Source: Polymorphobacter multimanifer (lineage in GTDB: Bacteria > Pseudomonadota > Alphaproteobacteria > Sphingomonadales > Sphingomonadaceae). From it: a stretch of DNA of 64,000 bases. The notes under the pieces were generated by a model. That model saw only the letters and a program-made list of their open reading frames with translations. It searched no databases and was not told where the DNA came from. A program made the position numbers and the translations under genes. Below are positions 8,503-18,307 of this stretch, in pieces. Location of the stretch: NCBI RefSeq assembly GCF_014205635.1, contig NZ_JACIIV010000002.1:1-64000 (forward strand). Direction: 5' to 3'. The first letter of the stretch is position 1. Every line of letters starts with the position of its first letter.

Positions 8503-10515
8503 ATGTCCGAACAAACCTCGCTTTTCACCGGCCCGCTGATGGCCGCTGCTGCCCGCGACGCCTTTATTAAGCTCGACCCCCGCGTCCTCATCCGCAACCC
8601 GGTGATGTTCGTTACCGCAATCGTCGCGGCGCTTTCGACGGTGCTGCTGATCAAGGGAGTAGCGACAGGAACGGGCAACGCTGTGTTCGAGGCGCAACTT
8701 GTGTTCTGGCTATGGCTCACAGTGCTCTTCGGCAATTTCGCCGAAGCGCTCGCCGAGGGGCGCGGAAAGGCTCAGGCGGCCTCGCTGCGCGCAACCAAGG
8801 CCGATCTTCAGGCCAAGCGCCTGGCGGGGGTCGGCGATGTGTGGGAGATGGTCGGCGCGAGCTTGCTCGGCGTCGGTGATGAGGTGCTCGTCGAGACCGG
8901 CGACCTCATTCCCGCCGATGGCGAAGTCATTGCTGGTGTGGCTTCGGTCAATGAAGCCGCGATTACTGGCGAAAGCGCGCCGGTGATCCGCGAAGCTGGC
9001 GGCGACCGTTCGGCGGTGACGGCGGGGACGCGGGTCATCTCGGACAGCATCCGCGTTCGCGTCACGGCAGCGGCCGGACAGGGCTTCCTCGATCGGATGA
9101 TTGCGCTCGTCGAGGGCGCGTCACGGCAGAAAACGCCCAATGAAGTCGCGCTGACGATCCTGCTCGCCGGGCTAACGCTCATTTTCCTGATCGCGGTCGG
9201 CACGCTCCCCGCGTTCGCCTCCTATGCAGGTGGCTCGCTCGCGGTGCCGGTACTCGTTGCACTGTTCGTGACGCTCATCCCGACCACGATTTCCGCTTTG
9301 TTGTCGGCGATCGGTATCGCCGGAATGGACCGGCTGGTGCGGTTCAATGTACTTGCCAAATCTGGCCGCGCCGTCGAGGCAGCCGGCGATATCGATACGC
9401 TGTTGCTCGACAAGACGGGTACGATCACGATTGGCGACCGGCAGGCAACGGCTTTCCTGCCCGTAGCAGGGGTCAGCGTCTCGGAACTCACCGCCGCCGC
9501 GCGCTTATCGAGCCTCGCCGACGAGACGCCAGAAGGTCGCTCGATCGTTGTGCTCGCGGGCGCTGGCGAGGCCATGCCAGCCGGTGGCGAACCGATCGCC
9601 TTCACCTCGCAGACGCGGGTCTCAGGGCTTAAAATCGGCGAGCGGGAACTGGTCAAGGGCGCGGTCGATGCCGTGCTCAAGCGGCTGGGTCCGGTAGCCA
9701 ATGCCGATGCCCTGCGCACCATTGCAGACGATGTTGCTCGCCAAGGCGCTACGCCGCTCGCGGTAGCCGACGGACAGCGCCTGCTCGGCGTCGTCCAGCT
9801 CAAGGACATCGTCAAGGCGGGCATCCGCGAACGCTTTGGTGAACTCCGCCGCATGGGCATCCGCACCGTGATGATCACTGGCGACAATCCGCTCACCGCC
9901 GCCAGCATCGCCGCAGAGAGCGGGGTCGACGACTTTCTCGCCGAAGCGACGCCTGAGGACAAGCTCGCCCTGATCCGCAAAGAGCAGGAGGGCGGCAAGC
10001 TGGTCGCGATGTGTGGCGACGGCACCAACGATGCGCCCGCGCTCGCACAATCTGATGTCGGCGTTGCGATGAATACTGGCACGCAGGCCGCGCGTGAAGC
10101 TGGCAACATGGTGGACCTCGACAGCGATCCGACCAAGCTGATCGAGATTGTCGGCCTCGGCAAACAGCTGCTGATGACCCGCGGCGCGTTGACGACATTT
10201 TCGATCTCGAACGATGTGGCGAAGTATTTCGCGATCCTACCAGCGATCTTCGTCGTGCTTTATCCGGGGCTCGGCGTTCTCAACGTCATGGCGCTCGGTA
10301 GTCCCGAAAGCGCCATTCTGTCGGCGATCATCTTCAACGCGCTGATTATCCCGGCGCTGGTGCCGCTCGCTTTGAAAGGCGTGAAGTACCGGCCTGCACC
10401 AGCGGGCACGCTGCTTGCACGTAACTTAGCCGTCTACGGCGTCGGCGGTCTCGCCGCGCCGTTTCTCGGCATCAAGCTGATCGACCTCGCCGTCACTAGC
10501 CTCCATCTTGCCTAG
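8503..10515 (+). CDS. kdpB: KdpB, catalytic P-type ATPase subunit
   Basis: The 670-residue protein hydrolyses ATP to drive K+ uptake through KdpA. It has the P-type ATPase signatures: TGES dephosphorylation loop (about 155-158), DKTGT phosphorylation site with Asp303, and the hinge GDGTND (505-510). The transmembrane region near 250-280 contains the family-specific [19 protein letters not shown]. Length is normal for KdpB (about 680). It starts 11 bp after kdpA and its start context is [12 protein letters not shown]. Confidence 0.97.
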   Translation: MSEQTSLFTGPLMAAAARDAFIKLDPRVLIRNPVMFVTAIVAALSTVLLIKGVATGTGNAVFEAQLVFWLWLTVLFGNFAEALAEGRGKAQAASLRATKADLQAKRLAGVGDVWEMVGASLLGVGDEVLVETGDLIPADGEVIAGVASVNEAAITGESAPVIREAGGDRSAVTAGTRVISDSIRVRVTAAAGQGFLDRMIALVEGASRQKTPNEVALTILLAGLTLIFLIAVGTLPAFASYAGGSLAVPVLVALFVTLIPTTISALLSAIGIAGMDRLVRFNVLAKSGRAVEAAGDIDTLLLDKTGTITIGDRQATAFLPVAGVSVSELTAAARLSSLADETPEGRSIVVLAGAGEAMPAGGEPIAFTSQTRVSGLKIGERELVKGAVDAVLKRLGPVANADALRTIADDVARQGATPLAVADGQRLLGVVQLKDIVKAGIRERFGELRRMGIRTVMITGDNPLTAASIAAESGVDDFLAEATPEDKLALIRKEQEGGKLVAMCGDGTNDAPALAQSDVGVAMNTGTQAAREAGNMVDLDSDPTKLIEIVGLGKQLLMTRGALTTFSISNDVAKYFAILPAIFVVLYPGLGVLNVMALGSPESAILSAIIFNALIIPALVPLALKGVKYRPAPAGTLLARNLAVYGVGGLAAPFLGIKLIDLAVTSLHLA

Positions 10516-10529
10516 TAAGAAACACCATA

Positions 10530-11333
10530 ATGATCATCCGTTTTCAAATGTTCGCCATCGCCCTTGCGGTCGTTCCCACGGTTGCGCTGGGACAGCCGAC
10601 CAGCGAACCAGGCCCGATCTGCACCGACCGGCCGACAAAGGCCACGTCAGTCTGCACCGTGCCCGCTGGCACGTTCCAACTCGAAGCCGACCTGCCCAAT
10701 TGGACCAGGCTGGATGATGCGGGAACGCGAACCGACACGGTCCTATACGCTAATCCGACCCTCAAGCTGGGGCTTGGCCCGAATACGGATATCCAGGCCA
10801 ACATCGCGCCATATGTCGATGTTCGCACGCGGGCGGGCGGTGTAGTCAGCCATGTTCGCGGCGTAGGCGACCTCTTCGTTCGCTTGAAGCAGCGGCTGAC
10901 CAATCCGGCTGCGAAGGTCCAGGTCGGGGTCGTGCCTTACATCAAGGCACCTCTCGCCAAGCGCGGTATCGGCAACCGCGAATGGGAAGGCGGCGTCGTC
11001 GTTCCGGTTCAGTTTTCGCTACCGCAGAGCTTTACCTTAACCTTTGCGCCCGAGATGGACGTGCTTGCCGATGGCGACGGCTCGGGCAAACACGTCCAGC
11101 TGATCGGCGTCGTGAATCTGGCAAAGCCCTTGTCGTCCAAGGTCACCGCCTACGCGGAACTCTGGACCGCTCAGAATTATGATCCCGCCGGAACGGTTCG
11201 CCAATATTCTGCCGACGTTGCGCTCGCCTATCTTGCGAGTCCGACGCTCCAGTTTGATGTCGGCGGAAACTTTGGCCTGAACCGCGCCACGCCTGACGCG
11301 CAAATCTACTTCGGCATTTCGACCCGCTTCTAG
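10530..11333 (+). CDS. outer-membrane beta-barrel protein inside the kdp operon
   Basis: The 267-residue protein has a signal peptide (residues about 1-21, ending VALGQ), then alternating aromatic/hydrophobic strands and a C-terminal phenylalanine (YFGISTRF). This is the pattern of a 10-12-strand outer-membrane barrel, resembling the 'transporter' proteins of the phenol_MetA_deg family. It begins 14 bp after kdpB and ends 11 bp before kdpC, so it is almost certainly co-transcribed with them. Family members are poorly characterised. A porin-like role giving K+ passage across the outer membrane at low potassium is a plausible inference from position only. Confidence 0.75.
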   Translation: MIIRFQMFAIALAVVPTVALGQPTSEPGPICTDRPTKATSVCTVPAGTFQLEADLPNWTRLDDAGTRTDTVLYANPTLKLGLGPNTDIQANIAPYVDVRTRAGGVVSHVRGVGDLFVRLKQRLTNPAAKVQVGVVPYIKAPLAKRGIGNREWEGGVVVPVQFSLPQSFTLTFAPEMDVLADGDGSGKHVQLIGVVNLAKPLSSKVTAYAELWTAQNYDPAGTVRQYSADVALAYLASPTLQFDVGGNFGLNRATPDAQIYFGISTRF

Positions 11334-11344
11334 GAGTAGCAACT

Positions 11345-11938
11345 ATGCGTTCCGAACTCACTGCCTCGCTCCGCCCAGCGGCGGTACTCCTGATCCTGTT
11401 TTCGCTGGTGCTGGGGCTCGCTTATCCAGCGGCCCTGACCGGTCTGTCTCAAATTTCCATGCCACGACAGGCAAATGGCAGCCTCATCCGGGATGGTGAT
11501 CGCGTTATCGGTTCGGAGTTGATCGCGCAAAATTTCGCCAGTCCGCGCTACTTTCAGCCGCGCCCCTCGGCTGCGGGCAAGGGCTATGACGCTGCGGCCT
11601 CCGCCGCGACCAACCTTGCCCCCGGCTCGAAAGATTTGCGCGATGCTATCGCCACCCGAATGGCCGACGCGCGCGCGAAAGGAATGACCGGGGTTTCTGT
11701 TCCGCCTGACCTGGTCACCACTAGCGCCTCGGGGCTGGATCCCGATCTCAGCCCCGAGGCGGCTTTTTCGCAGACCGCGCGGGTCGCCACCGCACGGGGG
11801 TTGCCGGATGAGCAGGTGCGCGCGCTCGTCGAACGCAGCATCGCCTATCCCCTGTTCGGCATCATTGGAGAACGGCGGGTGAACGTGCTGCTCCTTAATC
11901 GACAGCTCGACCGGATTGCGCCTAACGCTACACCATGA
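11345..11938 (+). CDS. kdpC: KdpC subunit of the Kdp potassium ATPase
   Basis: The 197-residue protein has one N-terminal transmembrane helix (residues about 10-32, VLLILFSLVLGLAYP) and a periplasmic domain. Family motifs include SELIAQNFASPRYFQPRPSA and SGLDPDLSPEAA. KdpC assists assembly and nucleotide affinity of KdpFABC. Its ATG overlaps nothing upstream, and its stop overlaps the kdpD start by 4 bp (ATGA), implying translational coupling to the sensor. Confidence 0.95.
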   Translation: MRSELTASLRPAAVLLILFSLVLGLAYPAALTGLSQISMPRQANGSLIRDGDRVIGSELIAQNFASPRYFQPRPSAAGKGYDAAASAATNLAPGSKDLRDAIATRMADARAKGMTGVSVPPDLVTTSASGLDPDLSPEAAFSQTARVATARGLPDEQVRALVERSIAYPLFGIIGERRVNVLLLNRQLDRIAPNATP

Positions 11939-14592
11939 ACGATGCCGCCCGTCCTTCTCCCGAAGCGCTGCTGAAGGCAGCGCGGCGTGAGGCGCGCGGG
12001 CGGCTCAAGATTTTCCTGGGTGCGGCCCCAGGTGTGGGCAAGACGTTCGAGATGCTGCGTGAAGGTGCCGAGCTGCTGCGAAGTGGCCTTGATGTCGTCG
12101 CTGGTGTGGTGGAAACGCACGGTCGCGCCGAAACGGAAAGTCTGGTTGCTCCTTTTGAAGTGTTGCCACGCAGCTCGATCGAGCATGGTGCGCACACCCT
12201 TGCTGAGTTCGATATTGATGCGATGCTCGTTCGCAAGCCGCGCGTCGCGCTGATTGACGAATACGCTCACACCAACGCCCCCGGCAGCCGTCATCCCAAA
12301 CGCTGGCAGGACATTGAAGAACTGCGCGACGCGGGCATTGATGTTCTGACGACGCTGAACATCCAGCACGTCGAAAGCCTGAATGATGTCGTCGCCGGGT
12401 TCACGCGCGTTCGTGTCCGTGAGACCGTTCCCGATGCGGTCCTCGACGATGCCGACATCGAAGTCGTCGATCTGCCACCCGACGAACTTATCGAGCGGCT
12501 GAAGGCCGGCAAGGTGTATGTCCCGCACGAGGCGACGCGTGCGCTGGGGCATTTCTTTTCCAAGTCGAACCTGTCGGCATTGCGTGAACTGGCTTTGCGG
12601 CGCGCCGCACAGACGGTCGATCGTCACCTGCTCGATCACGTCGAAAGCATTGGCGAGCGAGGCACCTGGGCGGCGGGCGAGCGCGTGGTTGTCGCCATCG
12701 GCGATCAGCCGGGCGGCGAAGCGCTTATCCGCGCCGCCAAGCGACTTGCCGACGCGCTGCACGCGACCTGGACGGCGGTGAGTGTTGAGACGCCGCGCAA
12801 CGCGACCCTGAGCGCAGACGCGCGCGAGCGCATGGCCGATGCGCTAAAGCTCGCGACCGGACTTGGCGCTACCATCGTTACCGTCCCCGCGCGGTCGGTG
12901 TTCGACGGGCTGTGCGCGCATATCCTTGAGACGCGCGCAACGGCGGTCGTCATCGGCAAGTCTCGCCGGAGCTGGTGGTTCGAACTTCGCCACGGCTCGG
13001 TCGTTGATCGGCTGGTGCGTGGACTGGACGGTGTGGCTGTCCACGTCGTTCCCGTCGCTGAAGCGGCCTCGTCCAAGGCGGAGCTGCCAACTGTCCGCGC
13101 GCCAGCGACACGCGGGATGTTAATCGGCCTCGGGCTTGTGACGTTGACGACGATAGCGGCAATCGGAGTCCAGCCGCTGCTTGGACTGAACTCGATCGAT
13201 CTGCTCTATCTGCTGCCGGTCATCACTACGGCTACATTGTTCGGTCTTCGGCCCTCGCTCGTGGCCAGCGTGGCTGCCGCCCTCGCCTACAACTTCTTCT
13301 TCCTGCCGCCGCTCTATACCTTCACGATCGCTGATCCGCAGAATGTCGTGACGTTGCTCGTGCTAGTGATCGTGGCGATTGTCGCAAGTCAGCTTGCGGG
13401 CCGCCTGCAACGTGAAGCCACCATCGGCGCGCGTACGGCGACCGAAAATGCAGCCCTCGCGGCGTTTGGACAACGCTTGGCGGCGGTTTCCGATGAAGCG
13501 GGGACTGCGACGGCGGTCTGCGAGGAAGTGGCCCATCTTCTCGACGTCTCAACCGTTTTGTTCGCACGAGATGGCAACCGGCTCGTCGTGATCGGCGCAA
13601 GTCCCGAAAATCCATCGCTGGGCGCGATCGATATGGCAGCGGGCGAATGGGCCTTTGACCGAGGCGAAGTGACTGGGCGCGACAGCGGCACGCTGACCGC
13701 GAGCGACTGGCAATTCCATCCGCTCGAAACGGCACTTGGCGTATTAGGTGTTCTTGGTCTCGCCCCTAACGGACGCGGCGATCCGGTACCAGCCGACAAG
13801 CGCGTTTTGTTCACGACGCTCATGGGACAGGCCGCGCTCGCCCATGAGCGCCTGACACTCGAAGCTAATGCGCGCGAAGTGAGTGCGTTGAAACAACGCG
13901 ACGATCTGCGCGTGACGCTCCTGTCGTCTATCGGGCATGACCTGAAGACGCCTTTGACAGCGGTTGTCGCGGCGGCGGACGAACTGGCAGCTCAACATGG
14001 CGCATCGACGATAACCGCCACACTCAAGGGCGAAGCCCGCCGGTTGCGGCGGGTGTTTGACGATCTCGTGGAAATGACCCGGATTGAGGCCGGGGCGTTG
14101 GTCGTCCGCCGCGAGGCGACCGACCTGACTGATGCCGTTGCCGCCGCCGCGCAGGACCTGCGTGCCGAACTTGCCAGTCACCGAATGGTGTTGGAAGTGC
14201 CGCCGACGCTGCCGCTCGTAGACGCCGATCCGCGCATGTTGCATCATGTTCTCATCAACTTGCTAGGGAACGCTGCCAAGTTTGCCGCTCCCGGGACGGC
14301 GATCCGGGTTAACGCGAGACGGACCCCTGACGGGCTAGCTATGGCGGTGATCGATGAAGGACCGGGCTTGCCGCAGGGCCGCGAAACCACGTTGTTTGAC
14401 CGTTTCACCCGCGTGGATGGTGACGATATGAGCGGTGGAACCGGCCTGGGCCTCGCGATTGTCAAGGGTTTTTGCAATGCGATGAACTTAGGCGTGAGCG
14501 CGCGAAACCGTGACGAGGGCGGGGCGGTGTTTGAAATCATCTGGCCTGAATCAAGCATTCGCCATTCGTTGCCCGAACAGACGCAGCTATGA
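11935..14592 (+). CDS. kdpD: KdpD sensor histidine kinase
   Basis: The 885-residue sensor has the full KdpD layout. The N-terminal KdpD domain carries the Walker-A loop GAAPGVGKT (29-37). A universal-stress-like domain lies about 240-360 and four transmembrane helices about 396-490. A GAF-like domain follows, then HisKA with the H-box IGHDLKTPL (His668) and a HATPase domain with N-box LINLLGNAAKFA and G-box GTGLGLAIVKGF. It responds to K+ limitation and salt and phosphorylates KdpE. It overlaps both kdpC and kdpE by 4 bp. Confidence 0.96.
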   Translation: MNDAARPSPEALLKAARREARGRLKIFLGAAPGVGKTFEMLREGAELLRSGLDVVAGVVETHGRAETESLVAPFEVLPRSSIEHGAHTLAEFDIDAMLVRKPRVALIDEYAHTNAPGSRHPKRWQDIEELRDAGIDVLTTLNIQHVESLNDVVAGFTRVRVRETVPDAVLDDADIEVVDLPPDELIERLKAGKVYVPHEATRALGHFFSKSNLSALRELALRRAAQTVDRHLLDHVESIGERGTWAAGERVVVAIGDQPGGEALIRAAKRLADALHATWTAVSVETPRNATLSADARERMADALKLATGLGATIVTVPARSVFDGLCAHILETRATAVVIGKSRRSWWFELRHGSVVDRLVRGLDGVAVHVVPVAEAASSKAELPTVRAPATRGMLIGLGLVTLTTIAAIGVQPLLGLNSIDLLYLLPVITTATLFGLRPSLVASVAAALAYNFFFLPPLYTFTIADPQNVVTLLVLVIVAIVASQLAGRLQREATIGARTATENAALAAFGQRLAAVSDEAGTATAVCEEVAHLLDVSTVLFARDGNRLVVIGASPENPSLGAIDMAAGEWAFDRGEVTGRDSGTLTASDWQFHPLETALGVLGVLGLAPNGRGDPVPADKRVLFTTLMGQAALAHERLTLEANAREVSALKQRDDLRVTLLSSIGHDLKTPLTAVVAAADELAAQHGASTITATLKGEARRLRRVFDDLVEMTRIEAGALVVRREATDLTDAVAAAAQDLRAELASHRMVLEVPPTLPLVDADPRMLHHVLINLLGNAAKFAAPGTAIRVNARRTPDGLAMAVIDEGPGLPQGRETTLFDRFTRVDGDDMSGGTGLGLAIVKGFCNAMNLGVSARNRDEGGAVFEIIWPESSIRHSLPEQTQL

Positions 14593-15269
14593 CTGGGCAG
14601 ATACTAATCGTTGACGATGAGCCGGCCATTTGCCGATTGGTCCGGGGTGCCGTCGAACGCGCCGGCTACACTGTCAGCGAAGCAGCGACCGCCGGGGAAG
14701 CTCTAAAGTTGGCACGTCGCGAAGGCTGTGAACTCGTCCTTCTCGATCTTGGCCTCCCCGACCGTGACGGCATTGAACTTGTCCCACTCATCAAGGCAAT
14801 GCACCGGGCGGTCATCATTCTGACCGCGCGCGACGCGACCGTCGAAAAGGTATCAGCGCTCGATCTTGGCGCGGACGATTATGTCGTCAAGCCGTTCGAC
14901 ACAGACGAGCTGCTTGCTCGCGTTCGGACAGCACTCAGACACCGATCGGCTATGGATGACGGCAGCGGTGTCCTTGCTTTCGGTTCCATAACCATAGACT
15001 TGGCCGCCCGGCGTGTGTTGCGCGACGGGGCGGAACTGAAATTGACGCGCAAGGAATATGCAGTCCTCGCCGAACTCGCTCGGCATCCCGATCGCGTCTT
15101 GACGCACTCTCACCTGCTTCGAGCGGTATGGGGTGAAGCCCACACCCAAGATGTCGAATATTTGCGTGTCACGATGCGAGGACTGCGACTCAAGCTGGAA
15201 GAAGATGCCGCATCGCCGGTGCTCCTCAGAAACGAGCCGGGAGTTGGTTATCGCCTTACGGTGACCTAA
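14589..15269 (+). CDS. kdpE: KdpE response regulator
   Basis: The 226-residue OmpR/PhoB-class regulator has a receiver domain with acidic residues Asp9-Asp10, phospho-acceptor Asp53 (LLDLGLPDRDG) and Lys101 (VKPFD). The winged-helix DNA-binding domain ends HTQDVEYLRVTMRGLRLKLE. When phosphorylated by KdpD it activates kdp transcription. The gene overlaps kdpD by 4 bp and closes the operon. The direct repeats before kdpF are its possible targets. Confidence 0.95.
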   Translation: MTGQILIVDDEPAICRLVRGAVERAGYTVSEAATAGEALKLARREGCELVLLDLGLPDRDGIELVPLIKAMHRAVIILTARDATVEKVSALDLGADDYVVKPFDTDELLARVRTALRHRSAMDDGSGVLAFGSITIDLAARRVLRDGAELKLTRKEYAVLAELARHPDRVLTHSHLLRAVWGEAHTQDVEYLRVTMRGLRLKLEEDAASPVLLRNEPGVGYRLTVT

Positions 15270-15512
15270 GCATGGCAGCCGACCATATTGCACCGGGCGA
15301 CAATCATAGTGCTACAGCGTATTCGTAGTGCTCATCTTCATCGGTCGTGGCCCGCCATCATATCAATCCAAAGACATCCAAGGCGGCCCTAAAGGTCTTG
15401 ATTTGTAATGCAAAACGGGGCGACATGCGTTCGGTCCTGTCCATACGAGTACCCCTGCATCCAGAGGCCAGTGGGGGCATATTGGGGCACGGATCAGAAC
15501 GCTGGGGGTATC
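15270..15512. promoter_or_regulatory. 243-bp region before the integrase with G-run repeats
   Basis: No gene is seen. Immediately before the integrase start, three spaced G-rich words occur on the same strand: GTGGGGGCAT, TTGGGGCAC and CTGGGGGTATC. Similar words precede many P4-type integrase genes and may be recombinase arm sites or part of an attachment region. No tRNA gene or long duplication is visible here. Confidence 0.35.
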
Positions 15513-16778
15513 ATGGCACTGACGGACATCCAGGTGAAAGCCGCAAAGCCTGCTGCCAAACCGTACAAGCTTGCCGATGCCAAAGGCCTCTACCTGTACG
15601 TGGCCCCGAGTAGGCTTCGATCCTGGCGAATGAAGTATCGATTCTGTGGCGTCGAGAAGACGCTGACCTTTGGTCCATATCCCGAGGTCAGGCTGAGCGA
15701 GGCCCGCGAGAAGCGTGATGCAGCGCGCGCCCTGCTGCGCGATGGCCGCGACCCTGGCCTCGAAAAGCGGCTGGCTGCCGCTGCTGGCGCTCAAGATTCT
15801 GAAAACGACTTCAGGACTGTCGCTATCGCCTGGCACGAGTTGCACAAGGCAAAGTGGAGCTCAACGCACGCTGCCGATGTCATTGGCAGCCTCGAGCGTG
15901 ACGTCTTTCCCGCGCTGGGCGGTCTGCCGATCGCGAAGATTACACCGGGAATGGTGCTGGAAACGCTCAGGGCAGTTGAACAGCGTCCGGCGATCGAAAC
16001 AGCAAGGCGCCTTCGCCAACGTATGTCCGGTGTATTCGTCTACGCGATTGCCTGTGGCTTTGGGCAGTCAGATCCTGCCGCCATAGCGAGAAGCGCGATG
16101 AGGCCCTTGCCGGCCAAGGGGCGCCAACCGGCCCTTGTTGATTTGGAGGACGCGAAAATGCTTCTCGCTAAAGCCGAGGCGGCCGCCGCATCGCCAGTAA
16201 CCAAGATAGCCTCGCGCCTGCTGGCGCTGACTGCGGTACGGTCAAATGTCCTCCGTCGGGCGGAATGGACAGAGTTCGAGCAACTTGATGGCGCTGCCCC
16301 TGTCTGGCGCATTCCAGCTGGGAAGATGAAGCTTACCGCAGCTCGGAAGGCCGACATCCGGGAGGAATTCGTGGTGCCACTGTCACCCGACGCTGTGGAA
16401 GCTATCGAAGCGGTAAGAAAGCTTACCGGGCGCAGCAAGTTTCTGTTTCCCAGCGCTCGCAGTTTTCATAACGCCATGAGCGAGAATGCGATCGGTTATC
16501 TGTACAACCGACTGGGCTACCAGGGTCGCCACGTACCGCACGGCTGGCGAACGACATTCTCCACGCTGATGAACGAACGAGCCGAACGGGAGGAGCGTGC
16601 GAATGACCGGGCCGTGATCGATCTGATGCTTGCCCATGTACCCCGGAACAAAATCGAGGGCGCTTACAACCGCGCCGCCTTTGCACCGCGGCGGAGGGAA
16701 CTTGCGATCCTGTGGGCGCAACTGCTGCTCGAGGGCAGCAAGCCGGTTGCTGAGCTGCTGGAAGGACCGCGGAGGTAG
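15513..16778 (+). CDS. P4-type tyrosine integrase
   Basis: The 421-residue recombinase begins with the DUF4102-type arm-binding domain (MALTDIQVKAAKPAAKPYKL, then GLYLYVAPS and WRMKYRF). A SAM-like core-binding region and the catalytic domain follow. Catalytic residues are all present: Arg243 (TAVRSNVLRR), HGWR at 343-346, His375 (HVPRN) and Tyr385 (GAYNRA). The enzyme should therefore be active, integrating or excising an island by site-specific recombination. I chose ATG 15513 because it begins the conserved domain; the frame stays open about 105 bases upstream. It sits next to an AlpA-type gene at the island's right edge. Confidence 0.93.
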   Translation: MALTDIQVKAAKPAAKPYKLADAKGLYLYVAPSRLRSWRMKYRFCGVEKTLTFGPYPEVRLSEAREKRDAARALLRDGRDPGLEKRLAAAAGAQDSENDFRTVAIAWHELHKAKWSSTHAADVIGSLERDVFPALGGLPIAKITPGMVLETLRAVEQRPAIETARRLRQRMSGVFVYAIACGFGQSDPAAIARSAMRPLPAKGRQPALVDLEDAKMLLAKAEAAAASPVTKIASRLLALTAVRSNVLRRAEWTEFEQLDGAAPVWRIPAGKMKLTAARKADIREEFVVPLSPDAVEAIEAVRKLTGRSKFLFPSARSFHNAMSENAIGYLYNRLGYQGRHVPHGWRTTFSTLMNERAEREERANDRAVIDLMLAHVPRNKIEGAYNRAAFAPRRRELAILWAQLLLEGSKPVAELLEGPRR

Positions 16779-16780
16779 CG

Positions 16781-17257
16781 ATGGACGATGACGGGGGAAG
16801 TCCGGGCAAACCGACGATTGCCGCCCTGCAAGCCGACGTCGATGCGGATCTGTTCGAACAGCAGCCAATCCGCATCATTGAGCGTTATCTGGAGAGCTTC
16901 TCGTCGAGCGGCGAGATGACGTTTCCCGTGCCCCCGCACATTCTTGAAGCGCTCGCCATTCGCTTTCGTGTTTTTCTGGATCCGGAGTCGGCGATCATAT
17001 CGCTGGATGAGGCGTTTGGAGGGCAGATGGCTCGGCAGCGGCAAGCGCTCGTAAGCGCCCAAAAACAATTCGAAATCGCGTTCCATGTGATTACCGAAAT
17101 GCAGCGACTGCAGATGATCTCTACTGCTGACCGAGGCCCCGGGACGCCGTTTGAGATAGCGTGCGAGATCGTGGCCGAGCATTGGGCCATCTCGGTGGAT
17201 AATGTCCGCCGCATCTACAAAGAGGCAAACCGAAAGCCACCACGCAGCGCAGGGTAG
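16781..17257 (+). CDS. hypothetical protein beside the integrase
   Basis: The 158-residue soluble protein is not recognised. It is acidic to neutral, largely helical by composition, and has a central stretch rich in Gln/Arg (MARQRQALVSAQKQFEIAFH). No membrane segment or signal peptide is present. GGAGG lies 5 bases before the ATG and overlaps the end of the integrase gene, so it is probably translated from the same message. Its position between an integrase and an AlpA-type regulator suggests an accessory role in the element. Confidence 0.65.
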   Translation: MDDDGGSPGKPTIAALQADVDADLFEQQPIRIIERYLESFSSSGEMTFPVPPHILEALAIRFRVFLDPESAIISLDEAFGGQMARQRQALVSAQKQFEIAFHVITEMQRLQMISTADRGPGTPFEIACEIVAEHWAISVDNVRRIYKEANRKPPRSAG

Positions 17258-17339
17258 CATTTCATCGGATTGGCTACCCTGTCAGCCCGTCCAGAGTGGT
17301 CCAGTTGAACCTCCTCGCAATCAATCTGCAGGTATCAAC

Positions 17340-17546
17340 ATGCTTGAACTGCCCATCAATAGCGGCGCATTGCTCCGTCTGCCCGAGGTGTTGCGCCTCA
17401 TTCCCGTCGGCAAATCGTCGTGGTGGGCCGGGGTCAAGTCCGGTCGCTACCCCCAACCCATCAAGCTCGGGCCGGGCATCACTGTCTGGCGCATCGCTGA
17501 CATCCACCAGCGCACCGGCCCGGGAAATCTCTGGCTGGCTTCTTAA
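17340..17546 (+). CDS. AlpA-family helix-turn-helix regulator / excisionase-like
   Basis: The 68-residue protein contains an AlpA/MerR-like helix-turn-helix: LLRLPEVLRLIPVGKSSWW, then KSGRYPQPIKLGPG and VWRIADIHQ. AlpA proteins are small DNA-binding regulators of integrase genes or excision factors on phage-like islands. Its TAA overlaps the stop codon of rsmE on the other strand (both within TTAA), so the element ends flush against a core gene. Start ATG 17340 gives the canonical family length. Confidence 0.8.
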   Translation: MLELPINSGALLRLPEVLRLIPVGKSSWWAGVKSGRYPQPIKLGPGITVWRIADIHQRTGPGNLWLAS

Positions 17547-18301
17547 TGCGACGCGCAAACGTCCGCGAGCGCCTGCCACACCCCCACAGTGACAGCAGCT
17601 GCCGTATCGGCGCGGAGGATGCGCGGCCCGAGGCTGATCGGCAGCGTCTGCGGCAGTGCCCGAATGGCGTCCCGCTCATCGGCGGTGAAGCCGCCTTCGG
17701 GGCCGATGAGGATGGCGGCGGGGGCGGTTGCTGTCTGCAGGGCCGCCGCCATGGGGGCGCCACCGGTTTCATCGGCAAAGATCAGCCGGCGCTCGGCTGG
17801 CCAGTCCCGAAGCAAGGCCGCCAGCTTGATCGGCGAATCGAGGGCCGGCACTGCCGTGCGGCCGCATTGCTCGGCGGCCTCGACCATATGCGCGTGAAGC
17901 CGATCGAGGTTGAGCTTGTCGACGATCGTGCGCTGGGTGATGACCGGCAGCAGCCGCGCCACACCGAGCTCGCACGCCTTTTCGGCCACCCAGTCGATCC
18001 GCCCGCGCTTGAGTGGAGCCGCGCACAGCCAGAGATCGGGCACCACCTCCTGCGGCGCCGATTGCGCTTCGGCCACCACGACCACCTTCTTGCCCACACT
18101 CTTCACCCGCGCCGCCCATTCGCCATTGGCGCCATCGAACAGCCGCACCTTGTCTCCCGGTACTCGCCGCATCACCTGCGCCAGATAGTGGGACGCCGGC
18201 GGTGGCAGGATGATCTCCACGCCGACGCCCAGCGGGCCGGCCACATGCAGGCGCGGCGTGGTGGAGAGGGTGGTTGACAGATGGGGTGACGTTTCGCTCA
18301 T
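17543..18301 (-). CDS. rsmE: RsmE, 16S rRNA (uracil-1498-N3)-methyltransferase
   Basis: The 252-residue SPOUT methyltransferase has an N-terminal PUA-like part (PRLHVAG, then HYLAQVMRRVPGDKVRLFDG) and the knotted SAM-binding end LIGPEGGFTADERDAI followed by SLGPRILRADTAAA. It methylates U1498 in the small-subunit rRNA. The ATG at 18301 is only 6 bp from the divergent ubiA start. The 3' end abuts the island's AlpA gene, so the last codons could have been rebuilt by integration. Confidence 0.93.
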   Translation of the reverse strand: MSETSPHLSTTLSTTPRLHVAGPLGVGVEIILPPPASHYLAQVMRRVPGDKVRLFDGANGEWAARVKSVGKKVVVVAEAQSAPQEVVPDLWLCAAPLKRGRIDWVAEKACELGVARLLPVITQRTIVDKLNLDRLHAHMVEAAEQCGRTAVPALDSPIKLAALLRDWPAERRLIFADETGGAPMAAALQTATAPAAILIGPEGGFTADERDAIRALPQTLPISLGPRILRADTAAAVTVGVWQALADVCASH

Positions 18302-18307
18302 GGCAGC

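Larger units (their letters stand above)
1..17546. mobile_element. putative integrative/mobilizable island, right end
   Basis: The segment contains an intact tyrosine integrase, an AlpA-type regulator, an orphan relaxase, receptor debris and cargo (kdp operon, TonB receptor-MerC set). It looks less GC-rich than the region right of 17543. The right boundary is placed at the rsmE/alpA overlap because conserved core genes begin there. The left boundary lies outside the window. No duplicated att sequence can be verified, and the segment may be several nested insertions. Confidence 0.5.
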
